Assembly: GCF_018332695.1 (NCBI RefSeq)
Contig: NZ_BOQN01000070.1
Span: 56,398-120,397, forward strand
Direction of reading: 5' to 3'
DNA length: 64,000 bases
DNA from: Paractinoplanes toevensis
GTDB taxonomy: Bacteria; Actinomycetota; Actinomycetes; Mycobacteriales; Micromonosporaceae
Shown here piece after piece: positions 34,220-42,506 of this stretch (positions are counted from its first letter, which is position 1; the number at the start of each line of letters is the position of its first letter). The notes under the pieces are model-generated. The model saw only the letters and a program-made list of their open reading frames with translations. It made no database searches and was not told where the DNA came from. The position numbers were made by a program, and so were the translations under genes.

Positions 34220-35405
34220 GCACGGTGGCCAGCCGGCCCATGCCCTCGCCGATCTCGGCGGGAGTGTGGGTGGTGAAGGACAGGCGCATGGTCGCGGTGT
34301 CCGGCCGGCCCGCGTGGAACGGCGCGCCGGGCACGAACGCCACGTCCCGCGCCAGGGCGGCCGGCAGCAGCGTGGCGGTGTCGACGCCGCCGGGCAGGCG
34401 CAGCCAGGTGAACATGCCGCCGTCCGGGTCGGACCAGATGCTGCCGGCCGGTGCGGTGGCCGGCATGGCCGCGATCATGGCGTCCCGGCGGGCCCGGTAG
34501 GCGTCGCGCAGCCCGCCGATGTGTGCGTCCAGGTCGGTGGCGGCCAGCCACTCGGCCGCCGCGGCCTGGTCGACGGTGGACGTGTGCAGGTCGGCGGCCT
34601 GCTTGGCGACGGTCAGCGCGGGGCGCAGCGCGGCCGGGGTGCGCACCCAGCCGAGCCGCAGGCCGGGCGCGGCGATCTTGGAGAAGCTGCCCAGGTGCAG
34701 CACGTGCTCCTCGGCGCCGGGCTGGGCGGCCAGGGTGGGCACCGACTCGCCGCGGTAGCGAAGCTCGCCGTACGGGTCGTCCTCGACCACCCACATGCCG
34801 TGCTCGGCGGCGAGCGAGGCGACGGCCGCGCGGTGGGCGAGCGGCAGGGTGCGGCCGGTCGGGTTGGCGAACGTCGGCACCAGGTAGAGCAGCTTGGGCC
34901 GGGCCTCGGCGATGACCCGCCGCAGCGCGTCCGGATCGACGCCGGAGTCGTCGGCCGGGACGGTGACGATGCGACAGCCGGCCAGCTGGAAGCACTGAAG
35001 CGCAGCCAGGTAGGTGGGTTCCTCGACGGCGACCACGTCGCCGGGGTCGAGCAGGGCCGCCGCGATCAGGGTGAGGGCCTGCTGCGACCCGGTGGTGACG
35101 AGCAGGTCGCCGGCCCCGGTGGGCAGGCCGCGGGCGGTCATCCGGGCGGCCACCAGGGTACGCAGCGCGAGGTTGCCCTCGGTCGGCGCGTACTGCAGGT
35201 GGCGGCGGCCGCCGGGGGCGGACAGCGCCCGGTCGAAGGCGGCCCGTAAACCGTCCAGGTCGAACAGTTCGGGCGCGGGCAGGCCGCCGGCGAACGAGAT
35301 GACCGACGGGCGGTCGACGAGGGCGAGCAGGTCGCGGACGGGCGAGCTGGCGACGCCGGCGAGACGCTGTGCGGGCAGCGCGGGGCGGACGGCAGGGTGG
35401 GTCAT
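34200..35405 (-). CDS. PLP-dependent class I/II aminotransferase
   Basis: A 401-residue fold-type I enzyme. The PLP lysine lies in LGSFSKIAAPGLRLGW, with the cofactor-contacting TGSQQALTLIAAALLDPGD and VPTFANPTGR segments. The pattern is that of 2-aminoadipate / aromatic aminotransferases related to the MocR catalytic half, but there is no N-terminal GntR domain. The ATG at 35405 has GGGAG upstream. Overlapping dyads lie in the upstream spacer. Substrate not assigned. Confidence 0.87.
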   Translation of the reverse strand: MTHPAVRPALPAQRLAGVASSPVRDLLALVDRPSVISFAGGLPAPELFDLDGLRAAFDRALSAPGGRRHLQYAPTEGNLALRTLVAARMTARGLPTGAGDLLVTTGSQQALTLIAAALLDPGDVVAVEEPTYLAALQCFQLAGCRIVTVPADDSGVDPDALRRVIAEARPKLLYLVPTFANPTGRTLPLAHRAAVASLAAEHGMWVVEDDPYGELRYRGESVPTLAAQPGAEEHVLHLGSFSKIAAPGLRLGWVRTPAALRPALTVAKQAADLHTSTVDQAAAAEWLAATDLDAHIGGLRDAYRARRDAMIAAMPATAPAGSIWSDPDGGMFTWLRLPGGVDTATLLPAALARDVAFVPGAPFHAGRPDTATMRLSFTTHTPAEIGEGMGRLATVLRTPAS

Positions 35406-35504
35406 CAGAAACTCCCGGTCAGGCTGGTGAACAGCGCCCGGGGGCACGGCGGTTGGCCGGCCACGCGCGGGGCGCGGAAAGGCTGCCTGATCGAGGAGCC
35501 GAAC

Positions 35505-35533
35505 AACACCTTAGCGGGTGTTAAGTGCTTAAC
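35505..35533. promoter_or_regulatory. Two overlapping inverted repeats
   Basis: AACACC-TTAGCG-GGTGTT (35505-35522) overlaps a perfect GTTAAG-TG-CTTAAC dyad (35520-35533). They lie about 100 bases upstream of the aminotransferase and 54 upstream of the small gene at 35587. The overlap suggests either competing operator sites or a switchable hairpin. Confidence 0.45.
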
Positions 35534-35586
35534 GAAAGTTCAGGCCCGGAAGTTGACCTTCTTGTGGGTGCCGTCACAGGGGAGGC

Positions 35587-35838
35587 ATGCAGCGCATGCA
35601 CCAGGAGCTGTTCCGGGACACGATGCGGTGGTTCGGCCTCGACCCGGCCTACGGCGCGCACATCGGCACCGCCAGCACCCTGACCCTGGCCACCAACAAC
35701 CTGATGTCGCTGTGCGGGTCGTTCGCCGCCGCCGAACCGGAGGCCGCGGCCGACGTGGTCTTCGGCGCGCGCTGTGCCATGATCCTCGACGCGCTCTGGG
35801 TCGGCGACCTCCTGGCCCGATTCAAGATCCAGGTGTGA
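35587..35838 (+). CDS. Small protein resembling part of a diiron (heme-oxygenase-like) enzyme
   Basis: An 83-residue product with GGGGAGG upstream. Its first half (FGLDPAYGAHIGTASTLTLA then NNLMSLCG) matches by eye the GLDxxYGxY...TLAxxNLMSLFG segment of iron-containing redox enzymes of the heme-oxygenase-like fold. The flanking helices and iron ligands of a full enzyme (over 200 residues) are missing. The second half does not look like that family. It could be a gene remnant or a small domesticated protein. An alternative ATG is at 35596. Confidence 0.5.
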   Translation: MQRMHQELFRDTMRWFGLDPAYGAHIGTASTLTLATNNLMSLCGSFAAAEPEAAADVVFGARCAMILDALWVGDLLARFKIQV

Positions 35839-35879
35839 CACATCCGAGCCTCCGCGCGCTGAGAGGTTTGGGGGTGGTC

Positions 35880-36470
35880 ATGACGGCCGAGGACGACGAG
35901 CTCGCGGCGATGCTGCCGGCGGCGTGCGCGGGCGACGAGACGGCGTTCCGCATCGTCTACCGGGCCCAGCAACCGTCGCTGCTGCGCTACCTCACGGTGC
36001 TGGTCGGTGCGGATGCCGAGGACGTCGCGTCCGAGGCTTGGCTGCAGATCGCCCGCGACCTGCGCACCTTCCGCGGCGACTGGGACGGTTTCCGCGGCTG
36101 GTCGGCCACGATCGCCCGGCACCGGGCCATGGACCACCTGCGTCGCACCCGCCGCCGCCCGGTCCCGGCCGGGCCGATCGACCTGGTCGCCGCCGACCTG
36201 GTGGCCGCCCAGGACACCGCCGAGCAGGTCCTCGAGTCGCTCGGCACCGACGCGGCGATCGCCCTGATCGCGTCGCTGCCGCGGGACCAGGCCGAGGCGG
36301 TGATGCTGCGGGCCGTGATCGGGCTCGACGCGGCCTCGGCCGGCAAGGTGCTCGGCAAGCGGGCCGGTGCCGTGCGCACCGCGGCCTACCGGGGGTTGCG
36401 CACGCTCGCGCAGCGATTTCCCGGGCCAGTGACATCCGAACCGGCTCCGGCGCTGAGGGGAGTGAGATGA
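35880..36470 (+). CDS. ECF-type RNA polymerase sigma factor
   Basis: A 196-residue sigma factor with region 2 (CAGDETAFRIVYRAQQPSLL, then EDVASEAWLQIARDLRTFRG and WDGFRGWSATIARHRAMDHL) and region 4 (SLPRDQAEAVMLRAVIGLDA then SAGKVLGKRAGAVRTAAYR). Its stop overlaps the next gene's start (ATGA), so the adjacent membrane protein is its likely anti-sigma partner. A GTG at 35874, seven bases after GAGAGG, is an equally good start. No matching promoter motif was evident upstream. Confidence 0.88.
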   Translation: MTAEDDELAAMLPAACAGDETAFRIVYRAQQPSLLRYLTVLVGADAEDVASEAWLQIARDLRTFRGDWDGFRGWSATIARHRAMDHLRRTRRRPVPAGPIDLVAADLVAAQDTAEQVLESLGTDAAIALIASLPRDQAEAVMLRAVIGLDAASAGKVLGKRAGAVRTAAYRGLRTLAQRFPGPVTSEPAPALRGVR

Positions 36471-37183
36471 GCATCCACGAGGACCACCACCCGCTCGACC
36501 GGGACACCGCGGAGCTTCTGCTGCGCGACCCGGCGGCCCGCCGCGCGCACCCGGTCGGTGCGTTGCTGGCGGCCGCGTCCGCGCCGGCCACCGGCCGCCA
36601 CCTGGCCGGCGAGGACGCGGCGGCAATGGCCTTCACGGCGGCCCATCTGACATCCCCACGCTCCCGGAGGATCCAGATGCTCAAGACCACCCTGGCCAAG
36701 CTGCTGACCGTGAAGGTGGCCGCCGCGGTCGCGGCCCTCGGCGCGGGCGGCGTCGCCCTCGCGGCCGGCACCGGCACGCTGCCCGGCCCCCTGCACAAAC
36801 CGGCCGGGCCGCCCGCGTCGTCCGTAGCGGCGGAGGCTTCGCACCCGGCCCGGCCGAAGTCGACCACCCCGTCGGCCCGGCCCAGCCACTCCCTCGCCCC
36901 GGCCGACCTGGCCAAGCTCTGCGCCCGGTGGACGGCCCGCCCCGGCGACCAGCGCAAGGGCGCCCTCGACGAGCCCGAGTTCGGCAACCTCGTCCGGGAG
37001 GCCGGCCGCAAGGACCGCGACCGCGTCGACCACTTCTGCACCGACCTGCGCCGGCCGCAGACCAGTGGCAAGCCCGAAGTTCGCACGTCCGGATCCGTCC
37101 GCCCCAGCGGATCCGGAAAGCCCGGCCCCCGTCCGGCGGACCACCCCAGCGGTACGCCGAACTCCACACGGTCGGGCCGGTGA
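36467..37183 (+). CDS. Membrane protein, probable anti-sigma partner
   Basis: A 238-residue protein translated from an ATGA overlap with the sigma gene. It has a cytoplasmic part of about 80 residues, one TM helix (about 83-101) and an external tail rich in Pro, Ser and Lys. It contains a LAPADLAKLCARWTA and FCTDLRRP helical segment with two Cys. It does not show the HxxxCxxC zinc motif of classical ZAS anti-sigmas. The role is inferred from position and topology. Confidence 0.65.
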   Translation: MSIHEDHHPLDRDTAELLLRDPAARRAHPVGALLAAASAPATGRHLAGEDAAAMAFTAAHLTSPRSRRIQMLKTTLAKLLTVKVAAAVAALGAGGVALAAGTGTLPGPLHKPAGPPASSVAAEASHPARPKSTTPSARPSHSLAPADLAKLCARWTARPGDQRKGALDEPEFGNLVREAGRKDRDRVDHFCTDLRRPQTSGKPEVRTSGSVRPSGSGKPGPRPADHPSGTPNSTRSGR

Positions 37184-37226
37184 AGAAGCGTCCGTCCCGG
37201 AGCGCCCCCGCTCCGGGACGGACGCC

Positions 37227-37976
37227 TCAGCCGACCCCGAAGAACTCCCGGCTCCACCGGATGTGCTCGACGGTCTCGTCGAGGGCTCCGGCCGCCAGCC
37301 AGTCCGCCTGCGGCTGACAGCCATCGGCGGCGAGCCGCCGGACCCGGGCCAGGACGGTCTCCTGCTGGGCGACGACGGCCGCGGCGGTGACCTCTTCCCG
37401 GCCGTACGCCCGGGTGAAGCGCTCCATCCGGCGGCGACGGTCCGGCGGCGACGAATAGCGCAACCACCGCAGGCAGTCCTCGTCGCTGCGGAACGGCGCG
37501 ACGTACTCGAGCGCATAGGCCACGTCGTGCCGGGGCGGCTGCGGCCACGCGTAGTCCCAGTCGAGAATCCCGACCGGCTGGTTGCCCCGCCACACCAGGT
37601 TCCACGGTCCGAAGTCACCGTGGCAGACGATCTCGCCCGGTCCTCCGGACGAGACAGCCGCCGCCCACGCCGTGCTCGTCGGCCGGTAGGCGGCGACCAC
37701 GTCGTGGTACTCCCGCAGCAGCCGGGCCATCGCGACCAGGCCCTCGTCGGTCACCACCCGCGACCAGCCCTCCGGGCCGGAATCGCCGGGCAGGTAGGTG
37801 AGAACCTCACGGCCGTCCTCATCGAGGCCGAGAAACCGCGGAGAGTACGGGAACCCGGCTCGCTCCAGGAAGAGCAGCAGGTCGTGGATGGTCGCCGACC
37901 ACGGGTACAGCGGACGCCGCACGGTGTCGCCGATCCGGACCACCCGCCGGTGCGGGCCGTCCTGCAGGATCTCCAC
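37227..37976 (-). CDS. Aminoglycoside-phosphotransferase-fold kinase
   Basis: A 249-residue APH-family protein. The catalytic loop is VCHGDFGPWNLVW (HGDxxxxN) and the metal-binding strand is VGILDWDYAWP. The ATP-binding N-lobe is short but recognisable. Such kinases act on small metabolites or antibiotics. Here nothing nearby suggests resistance, so the substrate is open. The GTG at 37976 follows GGAAAGG. Only 16 bases separate it from the divergent LLM gene, so its promoter must lie inside that gene or the start is further in. Confidence 0.83.
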   Translation of the reverse strand: MEILQDGPHRRVVRIGDTVRRPLYPWSATIHDLLLFLERAGFPYSPRFLGLDEDGREVLTYLPGDSGPEGWSRVVTDEGLVAMARLLREYHDVVAAYRPTSTAWAAAVSSGGPGEIVCHGDFGPWNLVWRGNQPVGILDWDYAWPQPPRHDVAYALEYVAPFRSDEDCLRWLRYSSPPDRRRRMERFTRAYGREEVTAAAVVAQQETVLARVRRLAADGCQPQADWLAAGALDETVEHIRWSREFFGVG

Positions 37977-37992
37977 GTGGTAGACCTTTCCG

Positions 37993-38991
37993 ATGCTGGT
38001 TGACTTCGCGGCCGGGGTGGCCGCTTCGCCGTTGCAGGTGGAAGAGGCCGCGGCCCGGGCCGAGCGGGACGGGTACGCCGGGTTCGGGGCGGCCGAGACC
38101 AAGCATGACGTCTTCACGTCGCTGACCCTGGCCGCCCGGGCCACCGAGAAGATCACGCTCCAGTCGGGGATCGCGGTGGCGTTCGCCCGCAACCCGATGA
38201 ACCTCGCCATCCTCGCCAACGACCTGCAACTCGTCTCCGGCGGGCGGTTCCAGCTCGGGCTCGGGTCGCAGGTGCAGCCGCACATCGAGCGCCGGTTCGC
38301 GATGCCCTGGAGCAAGCCGGCCGCGCGGATGGCCGAGTTCGTGGCGGCGGTGCGGGCGATCTGGGAGTGCTGGGCCACCGGGGAACGGCTGGCGTTCCGC
38401 GGCGAGTTCTACCGGCACACCCTGATGACCCCGTTCTTCGATCCGGGCCCCAACCCGTACGGAAATCCGCCGATCCTGCTCGCCGCGGTGGGGGAGCGGA
38501 TGACCGCGGTGGCCGGGCGGGCCGCCGACGGGCTGCTCGTGCACCCGCTGACCAGCCCGGACTACCTGCGTGAGCGCACCCTGCCGATCCTGCGGGAGGC
38601 CCGGGGCGGCTCGCTCGACGGCTTCCAGCTCGGGCTGTCCGCGTTCGTGGTGCTCGGCGCGGACGAGAAGGAGCGGTCGGCGGCCGAGCAGGCGGTGAAG
38701 GGGCAGATCGCGTTCTACGGCTCGACGCCCGCCTACCGGCCGGTTCTCGAGCTGCACGGCTGGGGCGAGCTCGCCGACCGGCTCAACCAGCTCTCCCGGC
38801 GGCAGGCCTGGGCCGAGATGACCACGCTGATCAGCGACGACGTGCTGGACACGTTCGCGGTCGGCGGGGACGTGCCGGCCGGGCTGCGCGACCGGTTCGG
38901 CGGCACCATCGACCGGATCTCCTTCTATACGCCCTACCCGGTGGCCGACGAGATCCTGGCCGGCGTGCGGGAGGCCGTTATCAAGCTGTAA
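37993..38991 (+). CDS. LLM-class F420-dependent oxidoreductase
   Basis: A 332-residue luciferase-like enzyme: GYAGFGAAETKHDVFTSLTL and ITLQSGIAVAFARNPMNLAI, then GRFQLGLGSQVQPHIERRFA are the F420/FMN and substrate loops of the TIGR03617-like group. It starts with ATG at 37993, 16 bases from the divergent phosphotransferase, and no ribosome site is visible, so a leaderless transcript is possible. Substrate unknown. Confidence 0.87.
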   Translation: MLVDFAAGVAASPLQVEEAAARAERDGYAGFGAAETKHDVFTSLTLAARATEKITLQSGIAVAFARNPMNLAILANDLQLVSGGRFQLGLGSQVQPHIERRFAMPWSKPAARMAEFVAAVRAIWECWATGERLAFRGEFYRHTLMTPFFDPGPNPYGNPPILLAAVGERMTAVAGRAADGLLVHPLTSPDYLRERTLPILREARGGSLDGFQLGLSAFVVLGADEKERSAAEQAVKGQIAFYGSTPAYRPVLELHGWGELADRLNQLSRRQAWAEMTTLISDDVLDTFAVGGDVPAGLRDRFGGTIDRISFYTPYPVADEILAGVREAVIKL

Positions 38992-39045
38992 ACAGGTCTT
39001 CGACCAAGTAAGTCCTAATTCACACCGTACGGTTGCTTTGATGGC

Positions 39046-39619
39046 GTGATGCGTAGGGACTCACTGGCCGAGGTACGTGCCCGGACCTGCAAGCCGCTCG
39101 ATGCGTGGTGGACGGTCGCGCTGGTCGACCCGTACGCCGTCCGGCTTGTTCGTCTGGTTTCGGGGTGGAGGTGGGTGACCCCGAACCGGCTCACCGGGCT
39201 GTCCGCCGTCTTCGGCCTCGGCGCCGCTGGTGATCAGCCTCGACCTGCTGCGCTATCTCAACGCCGGCCAGGTGACCCAGCTGCGCGAGGCGTGCGGGCA
39301 GGACTCCGGCCTGGCCGCCGCGCCGCCGCGGTCCCGCCGAGGCCGGGTCAAGGCTGCCCTGGCCGCCCGGCGCATCCGGGTGCACCTGTTCAGCGGCATC
39401 GAGTTCGAGATGACGGTCTTCGTGATCGGTCCGATCACCGGCTTCGTCGGCGGTGCCGCCCTGGCCGCTGCGGCACTGCTGGTGATCTTCGAACTACGCC
39501 TCGTGCGGCACCTGTGGCAGGTGACCCGGGCGGTTCATAGCCTCCCGACAGCCGCAAGCTCGATGAGCCACAGCATGGCCGCCGAAGCTTCACTCGTCCG
39601 GCGGCCGGCCGGGCGTTGA
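39046..39619 (+). pseudogene. Decayed CDP-alcohol phosphatidyltransferase gene
   Basis: The first 60 codons (SLAEVRARTCKPLDAWWTVA, LVDPYAVRLVRLVSGWRWVT, PNRLTGLSAVFGLGAA) match the N-terminus of actinobacterial CDP-alcohol phosphatidyltransferases. Near 39225 the frame jumps to another, reading ISLDLLRYLNAGQV through FEMTVFVIGPITGFVGGAAL and on to the C-terminal helices. The segment with the CDP-binding motif (DG..AR...G...D...D) is absent. An internal deletion with frameshift has therefore removed the catalytic site. No enzyme activity is expected. Confidence 0.75.
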
Positions 39620-39673
39620 CCGGCTCATCCCACATAACCGAAAAATCGTAAATACTAGCCTAAGGTCAGCGTC

Positions 39674-40675
39674 ATGCCCTCTGATCGCCCGATCTTCGTC
39701 GTCGGATGCCCCCGATCGGGGACCACGATGCTGCAGCTCATGCTGCACGCGCACCCGCGGATCGCCCTGCCGCCGGAGAACCGGTTCGTGATGCCCGCCT
39801 ATCAGCGGCGGCACGAGTTCGGCGACCTGTGCGACCCGGAACGCCGCCGCGACCTGGCCCGCTGGATGACCGGCACGGCGCAGTTCGCGGACCTCGGGCT
39901 GGACCCCGAACGCGTCGTGGACGCCGTGGTCGGCGCGCCGCCCACGCTCGGCTCGGCCATCGGCACCGTGTTCCGGCTGTACGCCGAACGGTTCGGCAAG
40001 CCGCGCTGGGGCGACAAGCGGCCGACCTACCTGCGCAGCCTGCCGGCTCTGCTGCGGATGTTCCCGGACGCGCAGATCGTCAACATCATGCGCGACGGCC
40101 GCGACTGCGTGGCCTCCCTCAAGGAGGCGCCGTGGAGCTCGGCCGACTTCGGTGAGCACCTCGCCAGCTGGGCCCGCGCGGCCGACGCGTCGCTGCGCGC
40201 CGAACGCCGTTACGGACCCGGCACCTATCACCTGATCCGGTACGAGGACCTGGTCGCCGACCCGGAACCGCACCTGCGGCGGCTGTGCGCCTTCCTCGAC
40301 GAGGAGTACGACCCGGCCATGGCCCGCCCGCACGAGATGGCCCGGGTGGCCGTCCCGGAGTACAAGACCTGGCACACCCGCACGCACCAGGGCGTCACCA
40401 CCGAACGGGTACGCAGCTGGCAGCAGCGGCTCACGGCCGGCGAGATCGAACGCTGCGAAGCGGTGTTCGGGTCCCGGCTGAGCCGTTTCGGGTACGAGCC
40501 CGCCACCTACGCCATGCCCACCCCCATCGACCGGGTGGACCGGATCCGGCTCGCGGTTCGCGACCGGCTGGCCCCCGTACGGGTCATGGCGAACGACGCG
40601 CGGGCGGTGGTGCGCACCCGGCAGCGGGAGCCCGCCGTCGCCGCTCGGCTGACCAGCGGCCAGCGCCTTCGCTGA
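39674..40675 (+). CDS. PAPS-dependent sulfotransferase
   Basis: A 333-residue sulfotransferase with the 5'-phosphosulfate loop in VVGCPRSGTTMLQLMLHAHP and the 3'-phosphate site in IVNIMRDGRDCVASLKEAPW, where the Arg and Ser contact the PAP 3'-phosphate. The length and lack of a signal peptide match cytosolic members acting on glycolipids or small metabolites. It lies after the decayed phosphatidyltransferase, and both could once have served a lipid-modification locus. Acceptor unknown. Confidence 0.87.
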   Translation: MPSDRPIFVVGCPRSGTTMLQLMLHAHPRIALPPENRFVMPAYQRRHEFGDLCDPERRRDLARWMTGTAQFADLGLDPERVVDAVVGAPPTLGSAIGTVFRLYAERFGKPRWGDKRPTYLRSLPALLRMFPDAQIVNIMRDGRDCVASLKEAPWSSADFGEHLASWARAADASLRAERRYGPGTYHLIRYEDLVADPEPHLRRLCAFLDEEYDPAMARPHEMARVAVPEYKTWHTRTHQGVTTERVRSWQQRLTAGEIERCEAVFGSRLSRFGYEPATYAMPTPIDRVDRIRLAVRDRLAPVRVMANDARAVVRTRQREPAVAARLTSGQRLR

Positions 40676-40732
40676 GCCGCCTACCCCCCTCGGCCGCGGC
40701 GCGACGCCGCGGCCGGTCCGAAGGAGTCCCCC

Positions 40733-41173
40733 GTGTCCCTGACCGCCGTGCTGTCCCGTAATCGGCGCCTGGCTGCCGGCCTGCTCACGGCCGTGGCCGC
40801 GGCATCCCTGGCCGCCTGCGGCTCCGACGACGACTCCACCGGCGACGCCGGCACCACGCCGGCCGGCGGCAACGCCAGCGCCGGCCCGGGTGGCGGCCGC
40901 AACAACAGTGCGATGACCGCCTACATCAACTGCCTCTCGGAGAACGGCGTGACCATCACGATGCCGTCCGGCGGCCCGGGTGGCGGAAACGGCGGCACGC
41001 CCCCGTCGGGTGGTGCCCGCCCGTCGGGTGGTGCTCGCCCGTCGGGTGCCCCGGGTGGTGGCGGCCGCGAGATCACCCAGCCGGACGGCGTGGACGACGC
41101 CACCTGGACCAAGGCGACCACGGCCTGCGCGACCCTGAAGCCGACCGCGAACGCGTCCGCGCCGGCGAGCTGA
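40733..41173 (+). CDS. Small secreted lipoprotein with Gly/Pro-rich repeats
   Basis: A 146-residue lipoprotein. The signal peptide ends in a lipobox, SLAAC, with Cys29 as the lipidated residue. It is followed by a Gly/Asn linker, a short conserved-looking AYINCLSENGVTITMP segment, tandem GGARPSGGARPSG repeats and a C-terminal VDDATWTKATTACATLKP. Two Cys may form a disulfide. GAAGGAG precedes the GTG. It is followed by a strong terminator and then by a MacB-like permease; similar small lipoproteins sit beside MacB-type operons in actinobacteria. Confidence 0.8.
   Translation: MSLTAVLSRNRRLAAGLLTAVAAASLAACGSDDDSTGDAGTTPAGGNASAGPGGGRNNSAMTAYINCLSENGVTITMPSGGPGGGNGGTPPSGGARPSGGARPSGAPGGGGREITQPDGVDDATWTKATTACATLKPTANASAPAS
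41003..41050 (+). repeat. Tandem 18-bp repeat in the lipoprotein gene
   Basis: The unit CCGTCGGGTGGTGCCCGC occurs at 41003-41020, with one change at 41021-41038, and as a partial third copy to 41050. It encodes the PSGGAR repeat and could vary in copy number by slippage. Confidence 0.85.
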
Positions 41174-41180
41174 GCCGGGA

Positions 41181-41216
41181 ACGGCCCGGCGGGGCGCACC
41201 CCGCCGGGCCGTCTTT
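41181..41216 (+). terminator. Strong intrinsic terminator-like stem-loop
   Basis: A perfect 14-bp stem (41181-41194 with 41199-41212) around the tetraloop CGCA is followed by CTTTG. It lies eight bases after the lipoprotein stop and separates that gene from the MacB-like permease. Confidence 0.8.
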
Positions 41217-41281
41217 GAGCTGACTCCGAGCTACCGCTCGTACCATCCGCCCGGTCATTCGGAAGCGGTGGGGGCAGCGGG

Positions 41282-42493
41282 ATGAGCTTTGCCGAGATCA
41301 TTCGATTCGCGTTACGCGGGCTCGCGGCCAACAAGCTGCGGTCCGGGCTCACCATGCTGGGCATCCTGATCGGTGTGGCCTCGGTGATCCTGCTGGTCGC
41401 GGTCGGCAACGGCTCGGCCAAGGCGGTCAGCGACCGGATCAGCGCGCTCGGCACCAACACCCTGACCGTGTCGACCGGCGGCGGCCGGGGCGGCGGCACC
41501 ACCACCAGCAGCAGTGGCCTGACGCTCAAGGTCGCCGACGCCCTCGACGACCCGGTGCTCGCCCCCGACGTGAAGTCGGTGTCGCCGGTGGTGAGCACGT
41601 CGGCGACGATGGCGTACGGCAGCACCTCGTACGACATCAACTCGTTCGTCGGCTCCACGCCCAGCTACTTCACCGCGGCCAACTACCCGCTCGCGTCCGG
41701 CGCCGCGTTCAGCGCGGACGACGATGCGCAGGGCCGCCGGGTCGTGGTGATCGGGCAGACCGTCGCCGAGGAGCTGTTCCCGGGCGTCGACCCGGTCGGC
41801 GAGCAGGTCACCGTGAGCGGAGCACTGTTCACCGTGGTGGGTGTGCTCGACGAGAAGAGCTCGAGCGGCGGCTTCCAGGACGCCAACGACGTCGCCATCG
41901 CGCCGATCACCGCGGTCCGCCAGGTGCTGACCGGGTACGGCGCACTCAACTCGATCCTGGTCGAGGCCGCGAACTCGACCATGGTCAGCACGGTCACCAG
42001 CGAGATCACCGTGATCCTCGGCCAGCGGGTGCCGCCCACGTCGACCGGCTCGGCCGGTTACACGATCCGCAGCGCGTCGCAGCTGCTGCAGACCCAGACC
42101 GAGACCGCCGACACGTTCACCACCCTGCTCGGCGCGGTCGCCGCGATCAGCCTGCTGGTCGGCGGCATCGGCATCACCAACATCATGCTGGTGACGGTCA
42201 CCGAGCGGACCCGGGAGATCGGCATCCGCAAGGCCCTGGGCGCACCCCGCCGGGTCATCCTCACCCAGTTCCTGATCGAGGCCACGCTGCTCAGCTTCAT
42301 CGGCGGCGGGCTCGGCGTGGCCGCCGCCCTGATCGGCGCCAACTTCACCATCGTCGGCGTGACGCCGGTCGTCGTACCCAGCTCGGTGGTGCTCGCCCTC
42401 AGCGTCTCCGTGGTCATCGGCCTGTTCTTCGGCGGGCTGCCCGCCGCGCGGGCGGCCCGCCTGCGTCCGATCGACGCACTTCGTTACGAGTAA
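41282..42493 (+). CDS. MacB-like ABC transporter permease
   Basis: A 403-residue permease with one N-terminal TM helix (about 20-42), a periplasmic MacB-type domain (about 45-275) and three C-terminal helices. It carries the family's LLVGGIGITNIMLVTVTERT and REIGIRKALGAPRRVI motifs and ends RPIDALRYE. It represents the permease half of a MacB-type exporter or envelope-remodelling system. The usual ATPase and adaptor genes are not adjacent, so partners must be elsewhere. It follows the small lipoprotein across a strong terminator. Confidence 0.9.
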   Translation: MSFAEIIRFALRGLAANKLRSGLTMLGILIGVASVILLVAVGNGSAKAVSDRISALGTNTLTVSTGGGRGGGTTTSSSGLTLKVADALDDPVLAPDVKSVSPVVSTSATMAYGSTSYDINSFVGSTPSYFTAANYPLASGAAFSADDDAQGRRVVVIGQTVAEELFPGVDPVGEQVTVSGALFTVVGVLDEKSSSGGFQDANDVAIAPITAVRQVLTGYGALNSILVEAANSTMVSTVTSEITVILGQRVPPTSTGSAGYTIRSASQLLQTQTETADTFTTLLGAVAAISLLVGGIGITNIMLVTVTERTREIGIRKALGAPRRVILTQFLIEATLLSFIGGGLGVAAALIGANFTIVGVTPVVVPSSVVLALSVSVVIGLFFGGLPAARAARLRPIDALRYE

Positions 42494-42506
42494 GAGCTCC
42501 GGAAGG

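Noticed and set aside
39650..39670. IdeR/DtxR iron box upstream of the sulfotransferase (TACTAGCCTAAGG)
   Set aside because: Only about half of the 19-bp consensus matches and the gene has no iron role.
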